A DNA stretch of 64,000 nt from Candidatus Marispirochaeta associata. Lineage in GTDB: Bacteria > Spirochaetota > Spirochaetia > JC444 > Marispirochaetaceae. The DNA is taken from positions 62,001 through 126,000 of the forward strand of contig JWTM01000186.1 in assembly GCA_001749745.1 (NCBI GenBank). The letters are read 5' to 3'. Of the stretch, positions 9,190 to 17,657 are shown one piece after another. A program made the position numbers and the translations under genes. Each line of letters opens with the position of its first letter. Positions within the stretch are counted from its first letter, which is position 1. The notes below the pieces were generated by a model that was given only the letters and a program-made list of their open reading frames with translations, was not told where the DNA came from and searched no databases.

Positions 9190-11304
9190 TCAAGTCTGCA
9201 AAGGAATTGAGATTTTGTAGCCCGATGTTGGTTGATCGCGAGTCTCCATCCTTCCCCCCAGTTCGCGCAGCAGGAGCTCGGCTAAGGGGAAGCCGAATAA
9301 GGTGTCGGCATCCTTCAGGTCGGGATCTTCGTCGGCTCCGTACTCAATCTCTAACACCAGCCTAGATGCATGATCCTCGACCCGGCCGGTAATGCGAAAG
9401 GATGCGCCGTCGATCGTGCTTATGCCGCCGGCGATAGCGATATAGGCGAACTCGTTCAACAGTAATCCGATCAAGACCGCTTTTTGCGATTCAACCAGCA
9501 GCTGAGGAAGATCGATATGGGTCTCTACCGGCGCGAGGAGAGCTCCCGAAAATGAAGATTCAATCAGTTCTTGTAGATACTCCCCGATACTAATCTGGAG
9601 CATCGTGTCCGACTCATAGAGCTTTTGATAGAGCGCTTCGATCGATTTGATTCGATTCTTGAGATCCCGAAGATCGATGTTCTTTTCCGTCTCCTTGATC
9701 TCTATCAGGGCCGAGGTAAGGAGCAGATTGTTCTTGGCCTGGAAGCTGAGCTTTTTTAAGAGCGTCTCCCGGAGTTCTAACTGCTCTATCAATCTCTGCT
9801 TCGTCCGCATTTGTTCGGTAATATCATTATGAGCCCCGAGCATCCGAATCGGCTCTCCATGTTGATCCCGGATGGCTATCCCCCGGCAGCGAACCCAGAC
9901 CGTACTGCCGTCCTTGTGACGGTAGCGGACTATTTGATCATATGGGTGCTCAGGATTCTCCAGATGCTTGCTGAAATTTTCCAGCGCGATCGTAAGGTCC
10001 TCCTGAAAGATCATATCCTGCCATTCCGCCGGGGAGTGCGTTTTCTCATGCGGTTCGTATCCGAACAGTCGCCAGAATTCCGGACTCATCCACTCGTTTT
10101 CCCGATGGATAAGATCCCAGTACCAGAGGCCGTCCAGCGAACCGGCTTTGAGAAACTCGAATATGCCGGGATCATTCTGTATTAAGTTGTAGAGCTCGAT
10201 TTCCAGATAGTGCGCTTCATTAGGCGGTTCTTCGCTGCGCCGCTCGGGGGATGATTCGACCTCTGTGCGTTTTGTCGCCGATGACTCCCGTTTACCCTTG
10301 TGGACTACGGCCATCGAAATCGCGTGGGCTATCTCCCGGAGCAGCTCCATCTCATCCGCTACCTTGGTAAAGAGCGGCGGTAGGATCATGGTCATCCAGC
10401 CCAGGATCTCTGAATTAACGTGCAGCGGAACGGTTATAGAGGGATAGTCTTCGTGATGATGGTCCTGCGGTCGCGGGATCCAGGCGCAGGCGGTGCAGAC
10501 TGAATCATGGTGCGCCATATACTGCGGCTGCAGGCTTTGTATTGCAAGCTCTGCACAGCGGGGAACTGGAGAATTGAAATCGACCGTATCCGGAGGAACC
10601 AGTTTTTCCGCATTAAAGCGCATATATCCGTGTCGCGTGTGTTCCGTCGGAGCGGAGAGCACAATCCAGGCGGCATAATACCCGCTTGTCATAACAAAGG
10701 TATCGCACGCTTCCTGAAGTATCGGATCGAGCTCGCCGGTATCGGCGATTATCCCATTGATTCTTCGCAGGGTGGTATAGAGACGCTTGATCCGGCTGTG
10801 TTGAGTCTGACTCTTTTCTAGCTTTGCATTGGCCAGGAGAGAATTACTCAAGTGCTGCTCGGTCTTCCGCTTCGAGCGATAGAGCTCCATGGCCATCTTG
10901 ATCGCCTGAATCAAAACAAAGTGTCCGGAGTTCTTCAACACATAGCCGTAGCGGGTTATCTTCTCGACTCGCTGAACATACTCCTCTTCAGCATGACTGG
11001 TAAGGAAGATGATGGGCACCTCCCGGGCGGAGAGGATCTTACTCGCCGCCTCGGTTCCGTCCATGCCGCGGCCCAGGTCGATATCCATAAGTATCAGCTG
11101 AATATTGCTATCGGCTACGGCCTTCTCGATAGCGTCCGCACCTGTGTAGGCAAGCTCGACGGAGTATCCGCTTCTCTTCAATACTGTGGAGGTCGCTAAC
11201 GCGATAATTGCTTCATCCTCGACGAGCAAGAGGGAGAGGGTGGAGCTTGTCTCCTCCCCAATCCGCTGGGTTAGCGTTTTATGGGTTGAATGAGTACCGA
11301 GCAT
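9190..11304 (-). CDS. Receiver-GAF-PAS protein with degenerate HisKA_2 kinase domain
   Basis: A 704-residue cytoplasmic signalling protein. A CheY-like receiver (about 22-145) keeps the acidic pair (VEDE), the phospho-acceptor Asp (LMDIDLG), the Thr/Ser (LTSHAE) and the Lys (VLKN). A GAF-like domain (about 185-340) contains a Cys/His cluster (CTAC, then DHHHED). A PAS/PAC domain follows (about 385-495). The C-terminus aligns with HisKA_2 plus HATPase, but the usual HHRVKNN is here SFQAKNN (residues 520-526), so the phospho-acceptor His is missing. The N-box keeps LLNE yet has lost its second Asn. It is last in a four-gene operon, 59 bp after the LuxR gene, with a possible own promoter (TATACT about 9 nt before the ATG). 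It is probably a phosphorylation-responsive output or scaffold, not an active kinase. Confidence 0.85.
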   Translation of the reverse strand: MLGTHSTHKTLTQRIGEETSSTLSLLLVEDEAIIALATSTVLKRSGYSVELAYTGADAIEKAVADSNIQLILMDIDLGRGMDGTEAASKILSAREVPIIFLTSHAEEEYVQRVEKITRYGYVLKNSGHFVLIQAIKMAMELYRSKRKTEQHLSNSLLANAKLEKSQTQHSRIKRLYTTLRRINGIIADTGELDPILQEACDTFVMTSGYYAAWIVLSAPTEHTRHGYMRFNAEKLVPPDTVDFNSPVPRCAELAIQSLQPQYMAHHDSVCTACAWIPRPQDHHHEDYPSITVPLHVNSEILGWMTMILPPLFTKVADEMELLREIAHAISMAVVHKGKRESSATKRTEVESSPERRSEEPPNEAHYLEIELYNLIQNDPGIFEFLKAGSLDGLWYWDLIHRENEWMSPEFWRLFGYEPHEKTHSPAEWQDMIFQEDLTIALENFSKHLENPEHPYDQIVRYRHKDGSTVWVRCRGIAIRDQHGEPIRMLGAHNDITEQMRTKQRLIEQLELRETLLKKLSFQAKNNLLLTSALIEIKETEKNIDLRDLKNRIKSIEALYQKLYESDTMLQISIGEYLQELIESSFSGALLAPVETHIDLPQLLVESQKAVLIGLLLNEFAYIAIAGGISTIDGASFRITGRVEDHASRLVLEIEYGADEDPDLKDADTLFGFPLAELLLRELGGRMETRDQPTSGYKISIPLQT

Positions 11305-11363
11305 ATATAAACAAGTATACGAGATCCCTATCCCTGGGGGGGCTCAGTAAAGTATGAAAAAAC

Positions 11364-12098
11364 TCATCCCTTTGCTTGAAGTTCTCGTAATTCCTTGCGG
11401 GAACGCACCCCAAGCTTCCGATAAATGGAGGCGATATGGGTTTTTATGGTAGGAAGACTGACATAGAGCCGATCGGCGATCTCCCGGTTGGACCTTTTTT
11501 CTATGAGCAGGGTCAGCACCTTTCGCTCCTGGGGAGTGAGGGATGGGGAGCGGTTCGTGAGCGCCAGGGAATCGAGCAGTACACCGATTTCGTTAAGCTC
11601 CGAAATGAGTGATTCATGGGTAATGGAAACGTCGAGCTGCCGGAGATTCCGGATCAGATCCCGCAGCCTGTCGTACACGTCGGCCTCAGCTGATATCCGG
11701 TCGAGCAGGACCTTATGCGTTTTGTTCCGCTCCTTGGTCATCGACTCGATAACCGGGCTCTGGCTTGTCCGGACCGGCACCCCTAAGAGAAGCAGATCCT
11801 GCTGCGCCTTGACGGTTCGAAAGAGAAAGGAGCAGATGAAGTCCTCATGATCTGGCAGGTGAAGTATCGCCGGTTCCCGATTCTGCAGTAAACGCTTTAA
11901 TCCCGGTTCACTTTCGCGGGCAATATAGTTCTCCAATCGTGTATGCTTTATCTCCTCGGAGGGAGCGATGAGCTGCTTTAACGAGGGGGAGCAGTCCAGG
12001 ATATAACCCTGGTGATCGAGGCGCATGAGCAGCAGAGCATCGGACTTCTCCATGAGAGATGCGAGGATAGTCTGTGCTTCCTCCGGCGAAAGATTCAC
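11364..12098 (-). CDS. LuxR-family regulator with PAS-like N-terminus
   Basis: A 244-residue DNA-binding regulator. The C-terminal LuxR/GerE helix-turn-helix is clear: LTPQERKVLTLLIEKRSNREIADRL followed by SLPTIKTHIASIYRKLGV, residues about 185-235. Residues 10-110 look like a divergent PAS domain (LLLMRLDHQGYILDCSPSL), followed by a helical linker. There is no receiver domain, so control must come through ligand or protein contacts. The start codon is GTG at 12098, with GGAGAG just upstream and 2 bp from the stop of the cobalamin-binding protein. This spacing suggests translational coupling and a functional pair. Confidence 0.88.
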   Translation of the reverse strand: MNLSPEEAQTILASLMEKSDALLLMRLDHQGYILDCSPSLKQLIAPSEEIKHTRLENYIARESEPGLKRLLQNREPAILHLPDHEDFICSFLFRTVKAQQDLLLLGVPVRTSQSPVIESMTKERNKTHKVLLDRISAEADVYDRLRDLIRNLRQLDVSITHESLISELNEIGVLLDSLALTNRSPSLTPQERKVLTLLIEKRSNREIADRLYVSLPTIKTHIASIYRKLGVRSRKELRELQAKG

Positions 12099-12100
12099 TC

Positions 12101-13141
12101 CTACTCTCCAACCAGTTTTTCAGCCAGGGCAAGGGCCTTCTCGCACGTTTCGGCATAACCGTCGACCCCGAGTTGGGGCACGAGCTCCGGATGCTGATTG
12201 ATAAAGCGTCCGCCGACAATGATCTTGATCCCGGGCGCCGTCTCTCGGGCGCTTGAGATATAGTCGGGCAGATAGGGGGCATGTAATACCAGGGCCACCG
12301 AGATAGCGAGAACGGCGGGGCGATGACGAACTAGGGCCGCCGACAGCTCTGTTCTGCTGGTGCCGGCATTCAGATAGTGAACCTGCCACCCGGCGGCACG
12401 GAAGTAGTTGGCCAGCATAAGAGCTCCGAGCTCATGGAATTCATTGGGAGCAGGGGTAATGAGAATAGAATGCCCTGGCTTCTCCGGGATCGGTACCTCT
12501 TTAGCCGCGAGGAAGCTCGATATCCGGGCGCTGATCTCATGTTCCTGGTCGACGCTGATCTTGTCCATCTCCCAGTAACGCCCAACCTCGTACATAATCG
12601 GTTGCAAAACCCGGCTATAGAGGGCGAGCCCCAGCTCGTCCGCAAGTTGTCCCAACAAACCTCCTATCTTCGCCTCGTCCTGCTCAATCAGCGCCAGGAA
12701 GAGCTCCTGCTCCGGGCCGGGAGTGATGTATGAGTCCGGGACTTCCCGGCTCTGGGCTCGCATCTCGGCATCAAGGTCGAGTAAGTCGTGCATGAGAGCC
12801 GTATAGATCTCGGACAGGGGGAGCAGTCTGCTGCTTATATCGATCCAGATTTGAAGCGTGGCGGCGAAATAGTCCGGAGCAAATCCGTGACGCCAGTAGC
12901 TGCGGTAGACCCAGGGCAGCAGCTTGCGATGAATAGCCGGGTCTTTAAACCTGTAGGCCGCCCACAGGGTAAGGCCGAAATAGAGTTGGGCCTTCTCAAG
13001 GATTAGCCAGGGATTATCACCCTTGAGGGATGCGAGGTCGGGATTCTCACGGAATCGAGCTACAGCAGCCTCGACCAGTCGATCGAGGTTCTGTTTAAAG
13101 AGGAGCGTCTCCTCCTCGTTCGGCATGGAAATCTCGGGCAT
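12101..13141 (-). CDS. Cobalamin-binding sensor protein with CarH-type W-x9-EH motif
   Basis: A 346-residue protein. Residues 1-140 are an unassigned helical region rich in Trp and Tyr. Residues about 145-215 form a B12-binding four-helix cap and about 222-345 a Rossmann-type B12-binding domain. In the cap, Trp190 is followed nine residues later by Glu200-His201 (WEMDKISVDQEH), the W-x9-EH pattern that in the photoreceptor CarH lines the upper face of adenosylcobalamin. In the Rossmann part, NEFHELG gives the E-x-H-x-x-G motif whose His236 would ligate cobalt, and VGGRF is the loop near the nucleotide tail. There is no DNA-binding domain, unlike CarH; the next gene, 2 bp away, supplies one (LuxR), and a kinase gene precedes it by 12 bp. 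A B12- or light-responsive sensor is a strong inference; corrinoid-enzyme use is less likely. Confidence 0.85.
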   Translation of the reverse strand: MPEISMPNEEETLLFKQNLDRLVEAAVARFRENPDLASLKGDNPWLILEKAQLYFGLTLWAAYRFKDPAIHRKLLPWVYRSYWRHGFAPDYFAATLQIWIDISSRLLPLSEIYTALMHDLLDLDAEMRAQSREVPDSYITPGPEQELFLALIEQDEAKIGGLLGQLADELGLALYSRVLQPIMYEVGRYWEMDKISVDQEHEISARISSFLAAKEVPIPEKPGHSILITPAPNEFHELGALMLANYFRAAGWQVHYLNAGTSRTELSAALVRHRPAVLAISVALVLHAPYLPDYISSARETAPGIKIIVGGRFINQHPELVPQLGVDGYAETCEKALALAEKLVGE

Positions 13142-13153
13142 AGGTTAAGTTTA

Positions 13154-14281
13154 CTACAATCTCCGCGGCAGGGTAATACTAAAGGTCGTGCCATCCGGGG
13201 ATTCTGAGGTAAAGCGGATCCGGCCGCGCAGGTAGTTCTCGGTAATCAATTTCATGCTGTAGGTTCCCAGGCCTCGGTTCGCTCCCTTGGTGCTGAAGGA
13301 GCGCTGAAAGAGCTGATGCCGGACCGCCTCGTCCATAACCGCCGGATTGTTGACGGCGACGCTGGTGTTGTACCGGTTCGATTCAACCCTGATGGTAATA
13401 GTATCGCCGTTTGAGCTGGCTTCGACGGCATTCTTGAGCATGTTGAGCATGGTGCGGCGCACCAGCAGACGGTCCGAAACTATGACTGCTTCCTCGCCGC
13501 TGCACTCGATTGTCATGGTGTAGCCGTTTAGTTCAAGCCTGTGGCGCTGCATGCGGGCGAGATGGCGGCACTCCTCGAAGAGATCGAAGGTCTCCGAATT
13601 GACCGCCATCGTGCCATTTTCTGCATCCAGCAGCTGGCGGTAATAGGCCAACTGTTCAACCACATCGCTTACCCCCTCTTCCAGCAACGGGAAATACTCG
13701 TCCCAATCGGGATCGTTTTCCGGCGGATTCAAGAGGTTGAGCAGGCTGGTTACCATGGTGGCCGAGTTGAGAACGTCGTGGAAGAAGATCCTCTCCATCA
13801 TAGCCTTATGGGTGGCGGCGGTAATGTCGGTGATAAAGAGCATAATCAGCTGGTGCTCGCCCAGGTCGAACGGTTCGGCGGTAACCTTAATATTCAAGGC
13901 CATGTAGGCGCCGTCCTTTACCGTCATCAGTCGGGCTTCACCGCTTCGAGATGAATTGGCAACTATCGCCTGACGGACAATCGTAACCGCTCCGCAGTAG
14001 CGACAGGCCGAACCCTCGCCGCAGCCCTCGGGATGATCCTGGGAATGGATGCAGCCGAAGACCTCCCCCGGACGCATGCTTAGCGCCTGATCCGGATCGG
14101 GATGGCCGAATAGCGTTAAGAGCTGATGGTTAACCAGAATAAATTGACGACTCCGGCTGAGAATCCCCACAAAGTCGGAGGTATATTTAAGGAGTACATC
14201 TAAAACCGGGTGGCCGGTGACCTCCCGGCTGAGCTCGTCGATCTCCGCTTTGGAGTAGCGATGTGAAGGCAGTGCTGTCAT
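13154..14281 (-). CDS. PAS-domain sensor histidine kinase with Cys-rich PAS loop
   Basis: A 375-residue soluble histidine kinase. A PAS domain occupies about residues 25-155 and contains four Cys (77, 87, 93, 96) and two His (79, 83) in one loop (GCIHSQDHPEGCGEG then CRYCGAV), suggesting metal or redox sensing. The phospho-acceptor is His168 in FFHDVLNS. The ATPase domain has LNMLKNAVEAS (N-box), VNNPAV, FSTKG and GLGTYSMK. I start it at ATG 14281: the upstream in-frame TTG at 14317 falls inside a good -35 box, and a -10 box lies 7 nt before the ATG, so the mRNA is probably leaderless. It is first in the operon with the cobalamin sensor, LuxR regulator and receiver-GAF-PAS protein. Confidence 0.85.
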   Translation of the reverse strand: MTALPSHRYSKAEIDELSREVTGHPVLDVLLKYTSDFVGILSRSRQFILVNHQLLTLFGHPDPDQALSMRPGEVFGCIHSQDHPEGCGEGSACRYCGAVTIVRQAIVANSSRSGEARLMTVKDGAYMALNIKVTAEPFDLGEHQLIMLFITDITAATHKAMMERIFFHDVLNSATMVTSLLNLLNPPENDPDWDEYFPLLEEGVSDVVEQLAYYRQLLDAENGTMAVNSETFDLFEECRHLARMQRHRLELNGYTMTIECSGEEAVIVSDRLLVRRTMLNMLKNAVEASSNGDTITIRVESNRYNTSVAVNNPAVMDEAVRHQLFQRSFSTKGANRGLGTYSMKLITENYLRGRIRFTSESPDGTTFSITLPRRL

Positions 14282-14288
14282 GCAAGGA

Positions 14289-14317
14289 AGTCTAATGCAA
14301 CAAATTCTCGTTTGCAA
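14289..14317 (-). promoter_or_regulatory. Promoter of signalling operon, leaderless type
   Basis: On the minus strand TTGCAA (14312-14317), a 17-nt spacer and TAGACT (14289-14294) are followed by only 7 nt before the ATG at 14281. No Shine-Dalgarno is seen. Confidence 0.5.
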
Positions 14318-14395
14318 TCTGTTTCAGGATAATTTATAACTCAGTCTATGAGCTCGACTGATCCTATTTCTATCGCAATGGTCGTCCTGATCTAA

Positions 14396-14818
14396 CTCTG
14401 GGGCGGACAGACGGTTGAACTGGAACCCTTTATAAAGTCTATCGTAAGCTCCTATATCGAGGGCTATCCTCACCTCTCCATAGAGAAAGTTTGTACAATT
14501 GAAGCCGGAGCACTCAGTTCGGAAACGGCTATACCACTGGGGCTTATCGTCAATGAGTTGTGCGCCAATGCCTTCAAACACGGTAATCCCGGAGATGAGG
14601 ATTTTTACTTCAAGGTGACTCTCCGCTCGCAGACAGAAAAGCAGCTCGCACTTAGAGTGAGTAACTCCGTCGGTGATCCTCTGCCGACGATCGACCTTAT
14701 AAATCCCGCTTCCAACGGTCTATATCTAATGAAGGCGTTGGCGGATCAAGTAGAGGGCGTTCTTGAGAGTGAGGTCGAGGAGAGAGTAGATTTCGTACTT
14801 CGTTTTACAGCGGAGTAA
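14396..14818 (+). pseudogene. Histidine kinase C-terminal (HATPase) fragment
   Basis: An open frame of about 140 codons after an in-frame TAA at 14393 reads as the end of a HisKA_2-type kinase: VELEPFIKSIVSSYIEG, then GLIVNELCANAFKHGN (N-box with both Asn present), then SNGLYLMKALADQ and a normal stop. Upstream of the TAA the frame has no kinase homology, so sensor and dimerisation parts are missing. The only ATG in the frame is mid-domain (14558). It is best read as a decayed remnant, although a start at a non-ATG codon cannot be excluded. Confidence 0.7.
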
Positions 14819-15151
14819 GATGGCGATTCTTTAGCTTGTGCTGTATCCCTTTCGGTAGGAGTGAAAGTTCCTTCAGAACGGCCGAAAGTTTTTTCAGCTT
14901 TGCTGAAAGGTCGACGCGTCGGCATCAGGGACGAACGAAGCAGGTGCGAGAAGCTTATAGGCGTCGCAAAATCTTTGAGAGCTTACTGATCAAGCGGCGA
15001 GAGCTTCCTTGGCAGGCGACGGGAGTTTGAACGGGAAGCGACGAGAGCCATGCATCCGGGGAGTAGCACGGCAGGCGTGAGGAACGGCGGGGGTAGGAAT
15101 TAGAATAGGCTGCAGCGAACCTGGAAGATAGAACATTGATAAAAAATCCGC
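14819..15151. other. Non-coding stretch with no recognisable gene
   Basis: About 330 bp with no frame that resembles a protein. It contains a small perfect hairpin (TTTCAGC/GCTGAAA near 14899-14915) and a purine-rich, G-rich run at 15000-15110. No insertion-sequence ends or attachment site could be recognised. It lies between two gene remnants and is probably decayed DNA. Confidence 0.5.
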
Positions 15152-15385
15152 ATGACCCTGCTCCTCGATCAAGGACTTCCCGAACTACTATTTCAGAATT
15201 AATAAAGCTTGGAATCACGGCTATTCATGTGGGCGATATTGGCATGGCATCTGCGTAAAACGGTTGCCTTTAGTGTAATGCGTTCTCATCAAATCGGAAG
15301 ACGAGAGCGCAAAAGCGTGGCCGCGCGGATCACCGCTAAGCTCTTAGGCTTCGCGGAGACCTTTATTAATGGGGTTGCGGCCTAG
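15152..15385 (+). pseudogene. Broken DUF5615-family (PIN-like) gene
   Basis: Three short pieces in different frames join into a recognisable DUF5615 protein. The first is MTLLLDQGLP (15152-15181). The second, after a one-base loss, is RTTISELIKLGITAIHVGDIG ending in a stop near 15257. The third, in another frame, is FSVMRSHQIG then ARITAKLLGFAE ending at 15385. The middle part of the family (the strand with the acidic residues) is deleted. DUF5615 proteins are small PIN-like proteins usually paired with DUF433 antitoxin-like partners; no partner was seen here. The frameshift and deletion make it non-functional. Confidence 0.6.
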
Positions 15386-15538
15386 AATATTGTGTTATGT
15401 AGATCCCTTAACCCGGTTGATTTTGAAGATACTCTCTTAGAGCGCGAAATCATCCTCCGAGTGTTTCATATTGTCTCTGTACGCACCTCGCGATATAATC
15501 TAACATCGATTGCGAACCCAAGCAAATAAGAGGCCCCC
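15386..15538. other. Non-coding stretch upstream of pRiA4b ORF-3-like gene
   Basis: About 150 bp without a plausible gene. It ends with AAGAGG 5 nt before the ATG at 15539, the only feature I can support. Confidence 0.4.
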
Positions 15539-16132
15539 ATGGCTCAGATGCAAAGCACCAAACCCACATGCTATCAGCTCAAGATCACCCTCAAGGATAT
15601 TAAACCGCCGATCTGGCGGCGGCTGCTGGTCGATTCGAAGGTCCTTCTCCCGGATCTGCATAAGATTATCCAGACGGCCATGGGGTGGACCAACTCCCAT
15701 CTGCACCAGTTCAGGCAAGGCGATCGTTTTTACGCCCTTCCCAGCGAGGATGATTTTATAGAGGTCGAGGATTACCGCCGGGTTAAGCTCAAAGATCTGC
15801 TATCTAGTGAGAACCAGAAGATAATCTACGAGTATGACTTCGGCGACGGATGGGAACATGTGGTCCTGTTGGAAAAAATCCTAGCGGAAGAGACCTGTAG
15901 TACACCGGTCTGCGTGAAGGGTAAACGGAACTGTCCGCCCGAGGATTGCGGCGGTCCCTACGGATATCAGGATCTCCTGGATGCATTGGCGAGCGAGACG
16001 CATCCGCGCCACAAGCATATGGTCCAGTGGATCGGGCCCGACTACGACGACGAATACTTCGACCTGGAAGAGACGAACGAGATGCTGCAAAGCGAGGATT
16101 ACGGTTGCATTACCCTTGATTGGGATGAGTAG
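15539..16132 (+). CDS. Plasmid pRiA4b ORF-3-like family protein
   Basis: A 197-residue cytoplasmic protein of the PRiA4_ORF3 family. Hallmarks are YQLKITLKDIKPPIWRR at the N-terminus, LHKIIQTAMGWTNSHLHQF, YEYDFGDGWEHVVLLE near residue 100 and GGPYGYQDLLDAL near residue 140. The Asp/His/Cys-rich pattern is conserved, but the family has no settled function; it is found in chromosomes and on plasmids. The start at 15539 has AAGAGG upstream. The gene follows a stretch of gene remnants and is convergent with dpaL (14-bp gap), so it may itself have arrived with mobile DNA. Confidence 0.88.
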   Translation: MAQMQSTKPTCYQLKITLKDIKPPIWRRLLVDSKVLLPDLHKIIQTAMGWTNSHLHQFRQGDRFYALPSEDDFIEVEDYRRVKLKDLLSSENQKIIYEYDFGDGWEHVVLLEKILAEETCSTPVCVKGKRNCPPEDCGGPYGYQDLLDALASETHPRHKHMVQWIGPDYDDEYFDLEETNEMLQSEDYGCITLDWDE

Positions 16133-16145
16133 GCCTCTTCGGCTC

Positions 16146-17390
16146 CTACTCCCCCTCCAGCCAATACTCCTCCGGCACCGGTTTGCTCCCGTCCCAGATA
16201 ATGCGCCGGAACTGAACCGGGTCGGTGTTCCCTTCGGTATTCAAGAAGAGGATCTGACTCTCCTCGTCTATCCCCAAGAACTCCTTTAACTCCTCCACCC
16301 CGTTCTCGCTCACGATCGAGACGAAGGCCCCCAGGGTGACCGCGCCGCTCTCGCCGCTGATGATAAAGGGGTCCCCGGCTAAGGGGGTGGCGTAGATGCG
16401 CATGCCCCGGGCGGCGATGTAGTCCGGAACCGCTAAGTAGGCGTCGGCGGTATCCTTTAAGACGCTCCAGGCGATGGGGCTCGGCTCCCCGCAGGCGAGG
16501 CCCGCCATGATGGTGTCCAGATTACCCTCGACGGTGTGAATCTCCCCGTCGCCGATTTTCGCGGTGTGGTAGAGGCAGGCGGAGTTCTCCGGCTCGACCA
16601 CGATGCACTGGGGCGCCTCCTCCCCGAAGAGGGAGTGGTAATAGCCGATTACCGCCGCCGCCAGGGCGCCGACTCCGGCCTGGACGAAGATGTGGGTCGG
16701 CTTGATCAGCCCCTGGGCGCTGAGCTGCTCCTGGATCTCGGCGGTCATGGTGGTGTAGCCCTGCATGATCCACTGGGGTACCTGGGTATAGCCCTCCCAG
16801 CTGGTATCGCTGATAATCTCCCAACCGTATCGGCGCGCATCGACTACAATCTGCCGCACCGCGTCGTCGTAGTTCCCCTCGATCACCTCGACCCGGGCGC
16901 CGTAGTTCTTGATAGCGTTAATCCGCCTCCGGCTCGTATCGCTGTGGACGTAGATAACGCAGGCAAAACCGAGTTTCTGGGCCGCCCAGGCGATGCCCCG
17001 GCCATGGTTCCCGTCGGTGGCGCTGGCGAAGGTAAGCTCCCCGAGCTTGGCCTTTACCTCGGGCGAGGTGAGGTAGGCGTAATTCATATCCTTGTCGGCG
17101 ATCCCGATCCTCTCCTGAATGAAGCGGTAGAGGGCGAAGGAGCCGCCCAAGACCTTGAAGCTGTTGAGCTCCAGCCGGACCGACTCGTCCTTGACCCATA
17201 TCCCGCCCACGCCGAACATCTGGGCCAGGTTGGGCAGGGAGCGCAAGGGGCTCATGCTGTAGCCGGGAATCTGTCGATGAAACTTGCGGCTGGTGCGGGA
17301 GACCTCCACGGGGAACATCTCTTGTGCGGCTTCGATATTGGAAGCGCGGCGATTGATCAGCCATTGAAAATCGGGGGTCTTGTTCTTCAT
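16146..17390 (-). CDS. dpaL: 2,3-diaminopropionate ammonia-lyase
   Basis: A 414-residue PLP enzyme of the YgeX/DpaL family that converts 2,3-diaminopropionate to pyruvate and two ammonia in the cytoplasm. The PLP lysine is Lys79 in ELNSFKVLGGSFA. FASATDGNHGRGIAWAA binds substrate and cofactor phosphate, and QAGVGALAAAVIG is the glycine-rich phosphate loop. Length agrees with the family (about 400). It has no Shine-Dalgarno: TATAAT lies 7 nt before the ATG, so the mRNA may be leaderless. Its first 47 bp recur as a direct repeat at 26004-26050, so the region upstream of this gene was apparently displaced by a DNA insertion and the present promoter belongs to the inserted segment. Confidence 0.93.
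   Translation of the reverse strand: MKNKTPDFQWLINRRASNIEAAQEMFPVEVSRTSRKFHRQIPGYSMSPLRSLPNLAQMFGVGGIWVKDESVRLELNSFKVLGGSFALYRFIQERIGIADKDMNYAYLTSPEVKAKLGELTFASATDGNHGRGIAWAAQKLGFACVIYVHSDTSRRRINAIKNYGARVEVIEGNYDDAVRQIVVDARRYGWEIISDTSWEGYTQVPQWIMQGYTTMTAEIQEQLSAQGLIKPTHIFVQAGVGALAAAVIGYYHSLFGEEAPQCIVVEPENSACLYHTAKIGDGEIHTVEGNLDTIMAGLACGEPSPIAWSVLKDTADAYLAVPDYIAARGMRIYATPLAGDPFIISGESGAVTLGAFVSIVSENGVEELKEFLGIDEESQILFLNTEGNTDPVQFRRIIWDGSKPVPEEYWLEGE
17344..17390. repeat. 47-bp direct repeat, left copy (first codons of dpaL)
   Basis: It matches 26004-26050 in 46 of 47 positions; the only difference is A at 17370 versus G at 26030. The copy begins exactly at the dpaL start codon (minus strand) and covers 15 and two thirds codons. 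Outside the repeat the sequences diverge immediately. The two copies bound an AT-richer 8.6-kb segment and look like the target or attachment duplication of an insertion. Confidence 0.85.
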
Positions 17391-17397
17391 GGTGGCA

Positions 17398-17403
17398 ATT
17401 ATA
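17398..17403 (-). promoter_or_regulatory. -10 box of dpaL, leaderless type
   Basis: A perfect TATAAT on the minus strand lies 7 nt before the dpaL ATG. No good -35 is seen at 17 nt (TAATGA). The site lies just inside the acquired segment. Confidence 0.45.
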
Positions 17404-17657
17404 CTATAGATTTTGCGTTCTCATTAGGTCGACCGCAATATTTTAACATTACCTATACTGAACAGTGCGAAAAAACTGAGAAATATTTAGCACAGTAATT
17501 ACCTAATTATTTGATCGTAGTCTAAAATATAATAGGAATAGGTTTCGATAACACCAATTATATCGGTATATAATTATTGAATATTCTGAATGTTTTGCGT
17601 ATGGCAGATATATATTAAAATGAGACAAAAATAAGCTAAAAAAATTTAACAAAAAAT
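17404..17657. other. AT-rich intergenic region
   Basis: About 250 bp of very AT-rich DNA between divergent dpaL and the binding-protein gene. An antisense ORF here has no protein-like character. Nothing beyond the flanking promoters was recognised. Confidence 0.5.

Noticed and set aside
14880..15120. Possible integron attC-like or insertion-sequence end
   Set aside because: The hairpin and G-rich run show no core site, no paired inverted ends and no transposase remnant.
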